Shown: positions 34,780-46,770 of the stretch, piece after piece
Layout: each line of letters starts with the position of its first letter
Position numbering within the stretch: position 1 is the stretch's first letter
DNA from: Voacanga thouarsii
Taxonomy: Eukaryota; Streptophyta; Magnoliopsida; Gentianales; Apocynaceae
Direction of reading: 5' to 3'
Assembly: GCA_026120185.1 (NCBI GenBank)
Contig: JANUWF010001622.1
Coordinates: 2,415,501 to 2,479,500 of the forward strand
Length of the DNA stretch: 64,000 nt
Translations under genes and position numbers: made by a program
The notes under the pieces: generated by a model
The model's input: the letters and a program-made list of their open reading frames with translations, nothing else
Database searches by the model: none
Told to the model about the DNA's origin: nothing

Positions 34780-35525
34780 GTATTGGGTGTAGCTTCCATT
34801 GGGAAATTGTTAGGCTATGGTCAGTTTGGCTATACATTTGTTGCAGCTAGTGAATTCAGGAGTGATTTTGTGCTGCCATAAACCGAATCTATTAGACCCA
34901 GTAGGCCGTTAGTCACAAAGAAGAACAAAAGAGGGACCTTCCAGATCTCGAACACGAAATAAGTTCTCTCGCGGTCCCTTATTCTTATGGGACTATGATC
35001 AAATTTGGTAAAAAAACCAGTAGACACAGCGAAATCAGAATCATAAAATGGATTTCATAACCGGAAGATACTATTATCACCTACTCGAGCAATAATAGCA
35101 TTGATGTTTGCAATCGAGCTCTGGAGGTTGAAGACGATACAAATGATGATGGTGATTCTTTCTTCAATTTGCAATTCACTACATCTAATTGCAGTGATAA
35201 GGAGTAAAAGAACGCTAAATGCATCCTCGTCAAAGGTACTTCCAACTATAAACAACTGACAATGCTAGTAATAGTTTCATGGAGCCTCCTTGTAAGACCA
35301 AAGTTTTCTTAATTTACTCCAACTCAAAGCCTCCGTCTCCACTTTCATTGCTGAAATTTGCAACCAAGTTCCAGAAGCGACAATGGGATTGCAGGGACAA
35401 GGAAGAGGAAAAAAAGAGGAAAGTTAAGAAAGACGAAAAAGAAAAGTAAAAAAAAGATAAAAATTTCCTTTAATTTAATAAAAAGATAATTATATATTTT
35501 AATTAAAAATGTAAAATTATCAAAA
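34780..35525 (+). pseudogene. CDPK-like kinase fragment and unassigned DNA
   Basis: At about 34798-34854 the plus strand reads IGKLLGYGQFGYTFVAAS, very close to the glycine-rich loop of plant calcium-dependent protein kinases (GKLLGHGQFGYTYVA). The match stops there and no other kinase motif follows. The rest to 35525 has no recognisable gene. The fragment lies just outside the right MULE TIR and before the Helitron, so it may be a piece of the older insertion site. Confidence 0.5.
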
Positions 35526-35563
<38 letters not shown>

Positions 35564-36343
35564 CCGAAGAAGAATCCTCCTGTTACGACACTTGGCTTTG
35601 TATAATAGCGACACATGACAACTCATAAACAGATATATTAATATATGTTAAATTATATTGGTTGTTTTCCATACTATTTACTATCTTACTGTTTCTTTCT
35701 AGAACCCCTCGAAAACCTAACATCTCTAAACATCTCCCCTGTTCTTCTTTCTGGAATCCGGCTCTTCAAATTTGTCTTCCTATTAAGTTCAACCCTTATC
35801 CTCACCACATGCGGCCGGCCCATCCTCCAAATCCCCTCCAACATCTCTCCTATTAAGCTTCATAGATATTATCGCAAAATTTAATCTTCCAGAAGACGAG
35901 GCATCTAAAGGAGATGAAATAGAGGAAGATTTCAATGCGTGAAAGAAAGCCCAAAACGGCTAGAAGAGACTTAGAAGCTAGCTGGAGCTTTTGAATGCCT
36001 TGTCCTACGCAAAAAAAAATTGTTGCTATATGTTGGTGGGTTTTCTATGGTATTCCTCTGTGTTTGGTGTGGTGCGATTTGGCGTTGATTGTATCCCTAA
36101 AGCTCGGAGTTGTATTTACCAGACTCAATTTTCCACATCGAAGGTGAGTTTCTATGTCTAACTCTTTTAGCTTAAACTAATTGTTGGTATATTTTGCTAT
36201 GTTTTCTATGGTATCCCCCTGTGTCTAGTGTGGTGTGTTTTGGCGATGATTGTAGCTCTAAAGCTCAGAGTAATAGTTGGTGTTTCTGCAATGAAAAATT
36301 AGAACTAGGCTTAGGGTTTGTTTTGCGTTTAAGTAATTGCAAA

Positions 36344-37167
36344 ATGGACGAGATAGAAGTGAGATTCAGAGAGTGCAGGAGGAGAGGAAGAAAATGGAGC
36401 AACAACTTGCCTTGCTTACTTCTGTGACATTTGATATCGACTTATACAGCGCTGATCAGTTTAGGGCTATGAGAAGTCTATACCTGTGAATGATGATGAT
36501 GATGTTGTGGGTGATGCTGTATAGAATCAGATAGCTTAGAAAATGGCTTCATTTACTACCCCGAAGCAATATTTCAAAGAGGTCCCGAGAGCAGAAGAGG
36601 AGGATAAGTCTCGGAGTTTAAGCAGCCCAGTAATTGAGGTAGGATGATTATCGGCAGAGGAGATTGAATCGGGTTGTTTCTCCTGAGAGGAATGATCCCT
36701 TCTTGGATAAGACTCTTGGGCCTGAGGTGAGGACTTATGCTGATGTAATACGGGAGGAGACATTGAAAAAGCAAAAGGACGAAAAACTAAGACTGATTGC
36801 AAAGAAAAAGGAGGAGGAGGTGAGTGGTAAGGTGGTGGAGAAGGATAAGGTACCGGAGAAGCCTAATCAGAACTCATACAAGATTTTGGAGCCCCTGGCT
36901 TCATATGTTCCAATTACAACTCCTGCCAGGAAACTTCTTGTAACCCCAACTCCAATTAGGACTCCACTTTATGCTATTCGTGAAAAGAATCGTGGTCAGC
37001 AGTTTGATCTTCCAAAAGAGATGCCTGGTGGACTTCCATTCATGAAGTTTGAAGATTACGAGTACTTTGGTGCACTGATGATTGAAGAAAATGAAGAGGA
37101 ATTGAAAAAGGTTACCAACCCTTTCAAGAAGACGGGGATAGGCATCAGGAACTATCTGATCGACTGA
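36344..37167 (+). pseudogene. SF3B1 (splicing factor 3b subunit 1) N-terminal fragment
   Basis: SF3B1 is the HEAT-repeat core of the U2 snRNP SF3b complex, which recognises the branch point. In shifting frames the plus strand reads EERKKMEQQLALLTSVTFDIDLY, then EKSIPVNDDDD, then from 36664 RRLNRVVSPERNDPF, RTYADVIREE and LRLIAKKKEEE, and finally TPARKLLVTPTPIRTPLYAI, RGQQFDLPKE and PGGLPFMKFEDYEYFGAL. This is the unstructured N-terminal part; the match fades near 37115, before the HEAT repeats. Several frameshifts and stops break it. I see no GT-AG introns. It lies inside the probable Helitron and was likely captured by it. Confidence 0.85.
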
Positions 37168-37196
37168 ACATCAATAGTTTGAGACGTTCGTACACC

Positions 37197-37990
37197 ATGG
37201 AGATGGAGGTACACAACTCAATTATTGAGACAGCTTCGGATTGAAAGAAAGATAGAACAGGTGCTTCATTCTGATGGCTATTCAAACGAGTCTTCGCTTG
37301 CGAGGAGACATCATATATGGGGTTCCTATTTTATCCGCGAGGGACCGCTTCGTCTGAAAGCACATACAGATGAAGAATTTTGTACTATTGTGCAAAGATT
37401 GAATGATATTCATCATGGAAATTCCAAATCAATTCCGATTGTAAGAACTGCAGACACCCTTTAATTATGAGCTATCCATTCTTAGTAGGTGAATGGCTTA
37501 AGATTTTTGTAGAAATTAAAGAAAATAATTCCCTAGAATGCGTAAATGGATTTTGGTATTATGGCATAATTTTGTCTTTGAGAAGCTAGCAATTATGATT
37601 GTATCGTTTCTGCACAAAATAAAAAACATGGTAGATACAGATTTAACGTGAGTCCTTGAAAGAACTCATTATGTTTTTATGCCTTCTTTAATCTGCGTTT
37701 GTTCCCTGTTGGTCTCAGAATATGTCAATTATTCTGCTTTCTTTTTTTTTTCCTATTATATCTTGCTGGGATGCCAGATACGTGTTTCATTTTTTACACT
37801 ATTATTGTCAGTAGTTGCATTTAAACACTTCGTAATTATTGTTCTCTTTGTTTTAGGTGGCTTGGGGATCCATCATACTTATCATGGAACCGGAACCCAA
37901 GGGATCACTAAGCTGGCTCAAAGGCTTTCAAGGGAAACTGGCTTTGAGCATATTAGTAATCGCACTGGACATAGAAGTTTTATTTCTTAA
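37197..37990 (+). pseudogene. Unassigned gene-like pieces inside the Helitron
   Basis: Two open stretches with coding-like composition: 37225-37464 (QLRIERKIEQVL, LARRHHIWGSYFIREGPLRL) and about 37857-37990 (GTGTQGITKLAQRLSRETGF, ISNRTGHRSF). An acceptor-like TTTTAG precedes the second piece. I do not recognise a family. They lie directly after the SF3B1 fragment and may be further captured exons, perhaps of one gene, but that is inference. Confidence 0.35.
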
Positions 37991-38089
37991 TTTTGGAAGC
38001 TGTGTGTATATTATGTAAACTTGAGGTCTTATGGGTTTGAAAGTTTAATCTGACAAATCATAATGTACTTAACAATTTTATGTATTGTA

Positions 38090-38338
38090 TTAGGTGTTAG
38101 TAGATGAGGCCGTAGAGGGTAGTTGGGAATCACTTGGCTTCACTGCCTGCATCTGTGTACTATTCAAAATCATCTGCCGCATCTCCCCTGATAAATCTTT
38201 CTTCAATGCGCCACTTGAATTACCATCACTGGGTTGCCTAGGCTGTGAATCAATGGGCCCATTTAAATCTTGAAATGCATGGTGACCGAAAGGTGTCTTT
38301 TGATTGTTAGAAATTCCTACTGAATTGTTGGAAAACAC
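38090..38338 (-). other. Minus-strand ORF of unknown nature inside the Helitron
   Basis: 82 codons rich in Ser, Asn and Gln (FSNNSVGISNNQKTPFG; MRQMILNSTQMQAVKPS), with no stop until a normal end and a composition unlike the AT-rich surroundings. It could be an exon fragment of another gene in antisense. No family recognised. Confidence 0.3.
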
Positions 38339-38649
38339 AAGACATTAAGCTGCTTGGTAAATAGGGAAAAAAGAAACCATATAATGATACCAAGGTGGTC
38401 ACAGAGTCATTGTTTGTTAATAGAACAAGAAGGAGAACTTTTCCAATCACAGTACCTTTTATCCATGGGATAAGATTATTTGTAGTGAAGTTCTTTTTTC
38501 TGAATTTTTTTGAATTTTGTACTGAGTTCAGTAGCCTATTTTATTGGTGAATACTTTTTAAATGAGAAATTTTGGTACAAATATTCAATACATGATGTGC
38601 ATGTTCGCTGTGTGCGCATGAATCAATTATTGATGGCCCATTATGATTT

Positions 38650-39528
38650 TTTTAAGAAAATAAAAATTATATTTGAATTCATTTAAAATTTTAATTAATT
38701 AAATTAATTAATAAAATATATTTATATTTAATATTAATATATTAAAATGTATGATTCTTTAAATGCTATCTAAATTTATTTTAAAATATTAACTAATTAA
38801 ATAATTAATTATGTTAATTAATAATATATATATATATAATATTAATACATTGAATCTTAATAACATAACAATCCGTGTAACGTACGGGATTTGAATTCAT
38901 TCAAAATATTAATTAATTAAACTAACTAATAAAATATATGTGCATTTAATATTAATACATTGAAATGTGTGATTTTTTAAATATTATCTAAATTTATTTT
39001 AAAATTTTAACTAATTAAATAAATAATTAAGTTAATAAATAATATATATGTATTTAATATTAATACATTGAATCTTAATAACATGACAACTCGTGCAATG
39101 CACGGGATATCAACCTAATATATATAAACCGAAGAGGAAGCCTACCATTACGACACGTGTAAATATCATAAAGTGACACGTAGTTAAATGAAATTTTTTT
39201 AAAAGAAAAATAAAAATTATATTTGAATTCATTTAATCTTAATTAATTAAATTAACTAATAAAATATATATATGTATTTAATATTAATATATTAAAATAT
39301 GTGATTCTTTAAATATTATCTAAATTAATACATTAAAATGTGTAATTCTTTAAATACTATCTATATATGTATTTAATATTAATACATTGAAGTGTATGCT
39401 TTTTTTAATACTATCTAAATTTATTTTAAAATTTTAATTAAATAAATAATTAATAATATATATTTAATATTAATATATTGAATCTTAATAACATAACAAC
39501 CCGTGCAACGCACAGGACATTAACCTAG
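38650..39528 (+). repeat. Three repeated Helitron 3' tail units
   Basis: Units at about 38650-38892, 38892-39118 and 39190-39528 share TTGAATTCATT, AATTAATTAAA, TTTAATATTAATA and AATCTTAATAACAT and each ends in a CCGTGY..AACG.ACGGG-like hairpin. Only the second and third end in CTRR. Confidence 0.75.
39119..39528 (+). mobile_element. Short non-autonomous Helitron
   Basis: Begins TATATATAAACCGAAGAGGAAGCC, homologous to the 5' end at 35527, and ends with the hairpin CCCGTGCAACGCACAGG (39500-39516) and CTAG at 39525-39528, followed by T. The expected first TC is missing. It follows head-to-tail on the CTAA end of the larger element. Confidence 0.6.
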
Positions 39529-39529
39529 T

Positions 39530-42123
39530 ATTATTAAAAATTAACAAAATTGTTCGCGAAATGAGAAAATTTAAATGATTAGAAAGTTCGAAATTTTATT
39601 TTTTTATACTTTTTTTAGTTGCTAGGTAAAAGTTAGACAAATCAATAGTTAGGAAGTCACAATAATATTTTGCCCTATACAAAAATAACTTTGTAATAAT
39701 TAGAGGTAAATTTTGGTACTACATTATGAGGGTTATGAGTAGATGAAAATACCTATAAAATAAGTCATGTAAGAGTCATATGATGAACTTGTGTGAGCAT
39801 TTAATAGTTTTAATTAACAGAATAGTTATTTTTAAATGTTTCAAATATTTAATGATTAAAATCACACATTTTAGAGTTCAAAGGTAAAAATCAAAATTTA
39901 AAAACTTCAAGATTGATATATTTTACTCTTAACTTTATGGAAAACAGTAACTCTGAATTTTCTATTCCGTTTATTTGTAACAACATAGTTTGCCTGTGTC
40001 AATTTAGCAAAAAAAGTCCTCCTTTTTTCATCTTTACGTTTGAATTCTAATCTTATGGTGGTAAATTAACGAGCATATGATATTTTATAAGTATTTGACC
40101 CTTTTTAAAAAAATAAAAATGAATTTAATTGAAATTTAGAAATAATTGAGTTGTAAGTATATTTTGTAAGGATGATGCTAAATTCGTATTGGAAATTCTG
40201 ATGATGCCGAGGAAATTTGGTAGTGCATAATTGGTTTCTATTATAAAAGTTCAACTGCCTTTGCAACAACCCCACATAATTGGAAATACTAGTCATGGTG
40301 AAAATAATTGCTTTTACCGGTGATTTTTTTTTTTTTCATTTCAAAAAGTAAAAAATCTCATATATTTATTTCCCACTAAATCCTTGCTGTCACAATCTAA
40401 GCAAATAAATCGCATTGAGGATTTAATCGTCATAAATAGTGTAACTTTTGAATACAGTCTTACTACGAGTTAGGATCTTAATGTTAGTAAGGTCACATAT
40501 TTTACATCATTCTATACTAATTCATGTAAACAATATTAATATATAGTTTAGTTTTATTATAAAGATTAATATTTAATGATATCTTTTTATTTCAATTTTA
40601 CATTAATATAATAAAATGAATAATAAGAAAAATAAAAAAAATTATTTAGTGTAAATAGCACAAATTGTCTTTTGAACTTAACAAAAACGCATCGTTTGCC
40701 TAAAATATTTTTTAGAAATATGTTGATGAGGAAGAAAAATCAAGTGAACACTCAAAATACCTTTTAAAAAGGATATGTGTGGGTCATGTGGGGTCATTCC
40801 GTCATAGATTAATATTATGTGTGGATCACGTGAAGTTATTCTGTCATAAATTAATATTCAATTTAAACGAAAGGATAATTAATGATAAGTTGACATAATT
40901 TAAGAATAAAATTTTATAAAAATGAAGTTTATGGGCAAATGGTGCGTTTTTATTAAATTTAGGGATAATTTATACTATTTATCTTTTTTATTAAATATAA
41001 AATTAATACAAAATTAAATGTTTGTAACGTGTTTAAAGACTTCTATTTTTTTCATCTACATCAGTTCATCTTCTTAGTTGTTTTTATAATAAAAATTAAA
41101 TTTTAATATTTATTAAACGAGTTCTTAAAATTTTTTTAAAGGCAAACATATATGAGGTATAAGTACATGCTTAAAACAATTTTATTATTTCCTTAATGTT
41201 TTGCTCCGTTAATATTTTAGATATTATTAAAAAATTACTAACAATATTTACTTTCTAGGTGATCGAGATTTCTACTATTGATATATTGAATGAAGTTTGG
41301 ATTTTGCAAGTATTCCTACATGAATAAATTGTATTGGAATTTTAATTTTTTAAATTTGAAGTTTTCATAATTTGTTATTTTTTACCAAGATGTTGTGCTA
41401 TATTATGTTTTGGCTACTGGGAGTTTATTTTATAATTTTATTATCTTATATTTTAATTGTTTTTTAATTTATAAAACTTTATTATCCTATAAGTATTTTG
41501 AATTTTTAAACTTTGGTTTCGTTGAAATTTTATATATAATTTTTCTTAATTTTCAGTGGGCCCCCACTTTCTCGTTTTGTTGAGATATGGATTATTTTGT
41601 CCGTGATGTGGTTGAGGATGGAAATTCAACTCTTTCCACATTGGGCAGAACGCGGGGGCGGTGGTATGGGGGCGTGGGGGTTTCTCAACTGTAGTATTCG
41701 CTAATTTACACTTTGAACTTTTAATTTTATTTGATAGCATATATATCTTAAAAATTTCATTGATAAATTATAGATTAGTAAGTTGGGTATGACATATTTT
41801 ATATTCAATTATAACTTATGTTTATTAGAAGAATGATCACATTATCAGATTGGATAAGATCACTTTAGATAAGATTAAATACTTATTAAAAAAATTTAAC
41901 AATAAAAAATATTTTTGAAAGAAATTTGAAACACTAGTGTCTCAATAGAAAAAAAAATTATTATCGGTAAATTTTCGTATTGAAATACTATAGATTTTTT
42001 CTTAAAATGTATGTTGGTTATATTAAAAAATACTTTGTTATTGTTTTAAATTAAATACTATTTTTAATAATTTCACAATAGATTATTAATTAAATTCATA
42101 GAAAAAGATATAGAGAATAATTA
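39530..42123. other. AT-rich spacer with one MITE
   Basis: No gene seen. The only structured part is the inverted-repeat element at about 40651-40983. A less AT-rich patch at 41560-41700 has no recognisable coding feature. Confidence 0.55.
40651..40983. mobile_element. MITE-like element with about 50-bp TIRs
   Basis: 40651-40699 (TAAATAGCACAAATTG ... AAAAACGCATCGTTTGCC) and the reverse complement of 40933-40983 (ATAAATAGTATAAATTA ... AAAAACGCACCATTTGCC) match along their length. The interior holds a diverged direct repeat (GTGTGGGTCATGTGGGGTCATTCCGTCATA and a second copy about 40 bases on, each 'ATTAATAT'-ended). No target duplication could be placed. Confidence 0.6.
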
Positions 42124-42968
42124 AGGACGGCAACATTGAACACGACACGGTTATAGCGGGTTAGGGTTGGGATTTCGCGGGTTCGGGTTGAAACAGGTTA
42201 ACCCGTTTAACTTTAAACGTGTACAGGTCATAAACAGGTTTAACCCGTTTTAATCCGTGAACCCGTTTAACTTTTTTTAATATTTATATTTAATACTTTT
42301 TGTAATACCCTACAAATTTCATTATAGAAAATTAGATAATTTAATTTTTTACATAAATTAATTGAATTAAATTTTATTATATGAATTAATTGAATTATTT
42401 GTGTGTCTATTTTATTTAATTATATGAGATCTCTTAAAGAAAATAAATTATATTAATGTGGTTATTTGCTTGATATATTATAAATGAATCATTTTTAATT
42501 AATTATTATTTAGTATCTATAATAATAATATTATTACAATAACTTTTAGCTAAAGAAAATAATTCCTTAAACAATCAAATTTTATTACAAAATTACATTT
42601 GTTTAAATTTTTAAAATTAAATTTTACGAATTTATTGAGATCTATATCTAGCAAGATGGTTTGTTATTTTATTGGTTATTTATGACTTTATGAGTTTTTA
42701 TTTGATTTTTTAAATTTTTTTTTGTGTAATGGTGCACAAATTGGCGAGTTTAGTAGGTATTCGGGTCGACAGATTTAGTAATTATCTATTTAATTTTTGT
42801 GTCATGTCGTGTCAATCCATTTTATAACACGAACACGATACGAAAATAAACGGGTTGACACGATACGACACGTTTATTAATCCGATCGTGTTCGAATTGA
42901 CCTATTGAATGTAATTATCTTAAGTTGACACGACCCGCCAATCTGAATACGACACGATTGTCACCCCT
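42124..42968. mobile_element. hAT-like non-autonomous element, TSD AATAATTA/AATAATAA
   Basis: The left end is AGGACGGCAACATTG and the right end, in reverse complement, AGGGGTGACAATCGTG. Subterminal DNA on both sides is rich in ACACGACACG and AACCCG motifs. The 8-bp flanks (42116-42123 and 42969-42976) differ at one base, which fits hAT insertion. No transposase. Confidence 0.7.
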
Positions 42969-43000
42969 AATAATAATGCATTTGGTGAATGCATTGTTAT

Positions 43001-43328
43001 TGTTATAAAATTTTGATAGTGTTAGAATAAAATCTACACATAATAAATCTCTAACTATTATTTGCACAATAATTTCTTTAAACTTCTCTTTTTCTTTTCT
43101 CTCACATTTTTTTCCAACAATTCTCTCACAATTGGTTTATCTCTCAAGTTTGGAAAAAAGTTCTATTTATAGAGCTTTATTAGTAGAGTTAATCATCCAT
43201 TTCTACTAATATATTAGTAGTATTTCCACTAACTCCACTAATATGTATTAGTAGTGTTAATGGTAGACATCTATATCCACTAATAGAATTAGTGGAATTT
43301 CTATTAATTCACTAATATATTCACAACA
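43001..43328 (-). repeat. Copia-4 3' LTR (328 bp)
   Basis: TG...CA ends, followed by CTCCCTTTAGATG, the decayed polypurine tract in reverse. It shares ACTAATAGAATTAGTGGAA and AATATATTCACAACA with the right LTR pieces. Confidence 0.87.
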
Positions 43329-43556
43329 CTCCCTTTAGATGTTTATTACATAAAGAATGTGCCTCGTTAAAACCTTACTAGATAAAAATTCAATAGGAAA
43401 AAAAATCTAGTGAAGGAAAAATAGTATACTATTCTATATGTTTGCTTATTACTCCCTCCTTGATGAGATGATCTCTTTAAATCTTTGAACCGACGCATAC
43501 CGATTTTATATCTCAACTTCTCAAATGTTGCATCGGTAAAATCTGTGTGAAAATAT

Positions 43557-45957
43557 CTATAAGGTTGTCACATGACCGAATTTGTAGCACATCAATTTTA
43601 CATTTCTTCTGGAATTTAGAGTAAAGAAGAATTTTGGTGAAATATATTTTGTCCGATTTCCTTTAATATATCCTCCTCGTAATTGAGTTATGCAAGCTGC
43701 ATTGTCTTTATAAAGAGGAATTGAAATATCTCTTATAGGTGATAATTCACAACTTTCTCGGATATAATGAATCATTGATTTTAACCATATACATTTTCGA
43801 CTTACTTCACGAATGACTATAATTTTAGCATGATTTGAAGAAGTAACGGTTATGTTATAAATTGTTTTGTAGAACACATGATATAGCAGTATTTTCACAT
43901 GTAAATAAATAGCCCGTTTGAGAACGTGTTTTATGTGGATTAGATAAATAATCAACATCTGCATAACTTATCAATATTGGGTTAGTTTTATTTGAATAAA
44001 ACAATTCGAGATCAATTGTACCTTGTAGATATTGAATGACTTGTTTAATTCCATTCCAATGTCATTGTGTTGGTGAATAACTAAATCTTGCTAATAAATT
44101 GATAGTAAATGCAATATCAGGTCGTGTATTGTGTGCAAAAAATACCAATGCACAAATTGCAGTGAGATATGGTACTTCAGTATCGAGGAGTATTTTATCA
44201 TCTTCTTGATGTCGGAAAGGATTTTTATTCACATTTAATGACCAAACGATCATTGGAATACTCAATGTATGTGATTTGTCCATGTAAAATCTTTTTAGAA
44301 CTTTTGCTATATATATTAATTGATGAATAAATGTTTCACTTTTCAGATGTTCAATTTGTAAACAAAAACAAAATTTAGTTTTACCAAAATCCTTAATTTC
44401 GAATTCTCTTTTTAAATAATCAATTGTTTCTTAATAAATTTAGAACCAAATTTCTTAATAAAAATATATGGACATACCTGGTCATTTTTAAATTTCACTT
44501 TCAATAAATATTCACTAAGACAATTGAACCATATGCGCCCAGATTACTTCAGACCATATAATGATTTTTGCAACTTGATGGAGTAATTTTCACGAGGATA
44601 ATGTTTATATGCTTCGGGCATACGAAATCCTTCGGGGATTTTCATGTAAACATTATTTTTTAAATTTTCATACAAGTAAGCAGTGACAACATCTAATAGG
44701 CGTATATCTATCTTTTCATATATTACCAAACTGATAAGATATTGGAGTGTAATAGAATCAATAACAGGAAAATAATTTTCATCATAACAATACCTAGTAT
44801 TTGTGAAAAATCTTGGGCTACTAACCGTACTTTATATCATACAATTTTATTTTTTTCATTACGCTTTTGCACAAATATTCATTTGTAATTAACAGGTTTT
44901 ACACCTTCTAGTGTTCGGACTGCAGGTCCGAAGACTTCGCGTTTTATAAATCAATTTAACTCTAATTGAATCTCATCTTTCCATTGTAGCTAATATTTTT
45001 TATGCCGACATTTATCAACTAATATTGGTTTAGGATCATCATTATCCTGTGTAATATCAAGAGATATATTATTTGCAAACATATTATCAATAACTATTTT
45101 TATCCGATTCCAACTTCTACCGGAAGTGGTATAATTGATAGAAAATTTAGTGTTATTTTCATCAACTTCTGGTTCTTTATCATCAGTTCATTTTTTGTCT
45201 TTATCATTTTTTTCTTCCATATGATCATTTGAATCAGTTAATCCTTTTTTCTTTCGAGAATTTTTATCTTTAGAACCAAGAGGTCGGTCATGCTTCTGAC
45301 GTACTTTTGACTCAATAGCTATTGATATAATATTTTGTTTTGTTGGGATTTCAATTCGAATAGGAGCATTTATAGTTGGAATATACGATTTTGTTACTCT
45401 TCTGAAGTCAACAAAAGCGTCTGGCATTTGATTTGCAAATAAATTATTTTTTGAATTTCAAGTTCACACGCGCTTGTGCACGGATCAAGATAATTTAATG
45501 ATATTGTCCAAATAAGATCTTTCTCATGCTATTTATGTTTTTTCCCTAATTTAGGGAATAATGATTTATCGAAATGACAATCAGCAAATCTTGCTGTGAA
45601 TACATCTCTTATCAGGGGTTCAACATACCTGATAATAGAGGGAGAATTATATCCAACGTATATCCCCTTTCTTCTTTGAGAACCCATCTTTGTACGTTGG
45701 TTTGGTGCAATTGAAACATATACAACACACTCAAAATTTCTTAAATAAGTAATATTTGGTTCTGAACTAAAAGTTAATTACAAAGAAGATAATTTATGAT
45801 AAATAGTTGGTCTTATACGTAGAAGTGCTGCACCATGTAAAATAGCATGTCTCCAAGCGAATGTTGGGAGATTTATTTTCATTAATAATGGTTTAACAAT
45901 TAATTGTAATCTTTTAATAAAAGATTCAGCAAAACTATTTTGTGTATGAACATGTGA
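43557..45957 (-). pseudogene. Copia-4 RNase H, RT and integrase-end relics
   Basis: Minus-strand pieces align with copia-1: RNase H at 43557-43850 (SRKCIWLKSMIHYIRESCEL, LYKDNAACITQLRGG), RT at 44062-44729 (KIDIRLLDVVTAYLYENL, ENYSIKLQKSLYGLK), linker at 45188-45427 and integrase end up to about 45957. Many frameshifts. The YVDD-containing part near 44430-44480 is deleted, so RT is also missing its active site. Confidence 0.85.
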
Positions 45958-46560
45958 TTTAAGAAAAATATTTTTCTTTGTAAAAAATTTTCAAAGATTT
46001 TGGTTTTTAAAAAAACGCGCATATAGGGTATAAAAAGAAATAAACATGATAGAAAACTATAAACGTTTTCATACTTTTTTATTATTTTAACCTAAGTGTC
46101 CAAATAATAAATAATAAAATTAAACACATTAATTAATTAATGATCTTGTTTAATCCTAATTTTTTTATTATTATTTTTCATGCAAAAAAATCAAAGAATA
46201 TTAACTATTGTAATAAAAACAACTTCGCATGGTATGAAATCAAAAATTAAAAAAATAATAATAAATATTTTTTTATATCGGGTCTAGTGCACTCGCTACA
46301 CTGGATCATGGGCCGCGATCCAAGCGAGTGCCCGCGACCCTACTCGCAACCCGCACCACTGTCGTGGTCAAAATTGATGACCGTGGCAATCTCCAATTCG
46401 TAAATTGGAGAATTGCTTCCTCACGGAAGCCTGTTACCCACAGGGCATATACATCTTTTTCAATAAGATATTCTATTTTCATCGAGATGACGATGGATAA
46501 AAATTAAAGCTTTGGTCTTTTGTTATGCAGATGCACTATTTTTTTTTAATAGTTTCACTA
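45958..46560. other. Foreign segment replacing the copia-4 protease/integrase start
   Basis: Homology to copia-1 ends abruptly near 45957 and the copia leader resumes near 46560. The segment is AT-rich to 46270 and then turns GC-richer (46280-46440), with a long imperfect hairpin at 46289-46331 (GCACTCGCT/AGCGAGTGC and GGATC/GATCC) and another, CTCCAATT-CGTA-AATTGGAG, near 46391-46410. No coding feature recognised. Confidence 0.6.
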
Positions 46561-46770
46561 AGGCTTTCAGCATTTAGATGCATTTCTTCATCGAGAACCT
46601 ATGATATATGATTCTTTCAAAAAATATTAAGGGTTACAAATTCGAATTTAGTAATGTCAGCTATAGGAATTAATAAATACGTACCTTTAGTCTTCTGGCT
46701 TTTGTAACGGTAGAGACTCATGCTTTTAGTTTTCTGATTTTTGTAATGGCAAAGACTCGAACTGATAACA

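Larger units (their letters stand above)
35526..39118 (+). mobile_element. Probable Helitron carrying gene fragments
   Basis: The 5' end is TCTATATATA... followed by AAGCCGAAGAAGAATCC and TACGACAC, and is preceded by A (35525). The 3' end carries CTCGTGCAATGCACGGG (about 39090-39106), a hairpin, then nine bases and CTAA, followed by T. TC...CTRR ends, a 3' hairpin about 10 bases from the end and insertion between A and T are Helitron signs. The same 5' block recurs at 39119 (AACCGAAGAGGAAGCC, TACGACACGTG). No Rep/helicase is present. The interior holds an SF3B1-like fragment and other unassigned pieces. An alternative 3' end is CTAG at 39525-39528. Confidence 0.7.

Noticed and set aside
42124..42968. 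Centromere- or telomere-type repeat suggested by GGGTTAGGGTT
   Set aside because: The motif occurs once inside a hAT-like element; no tandem TTTAGGG array is present.
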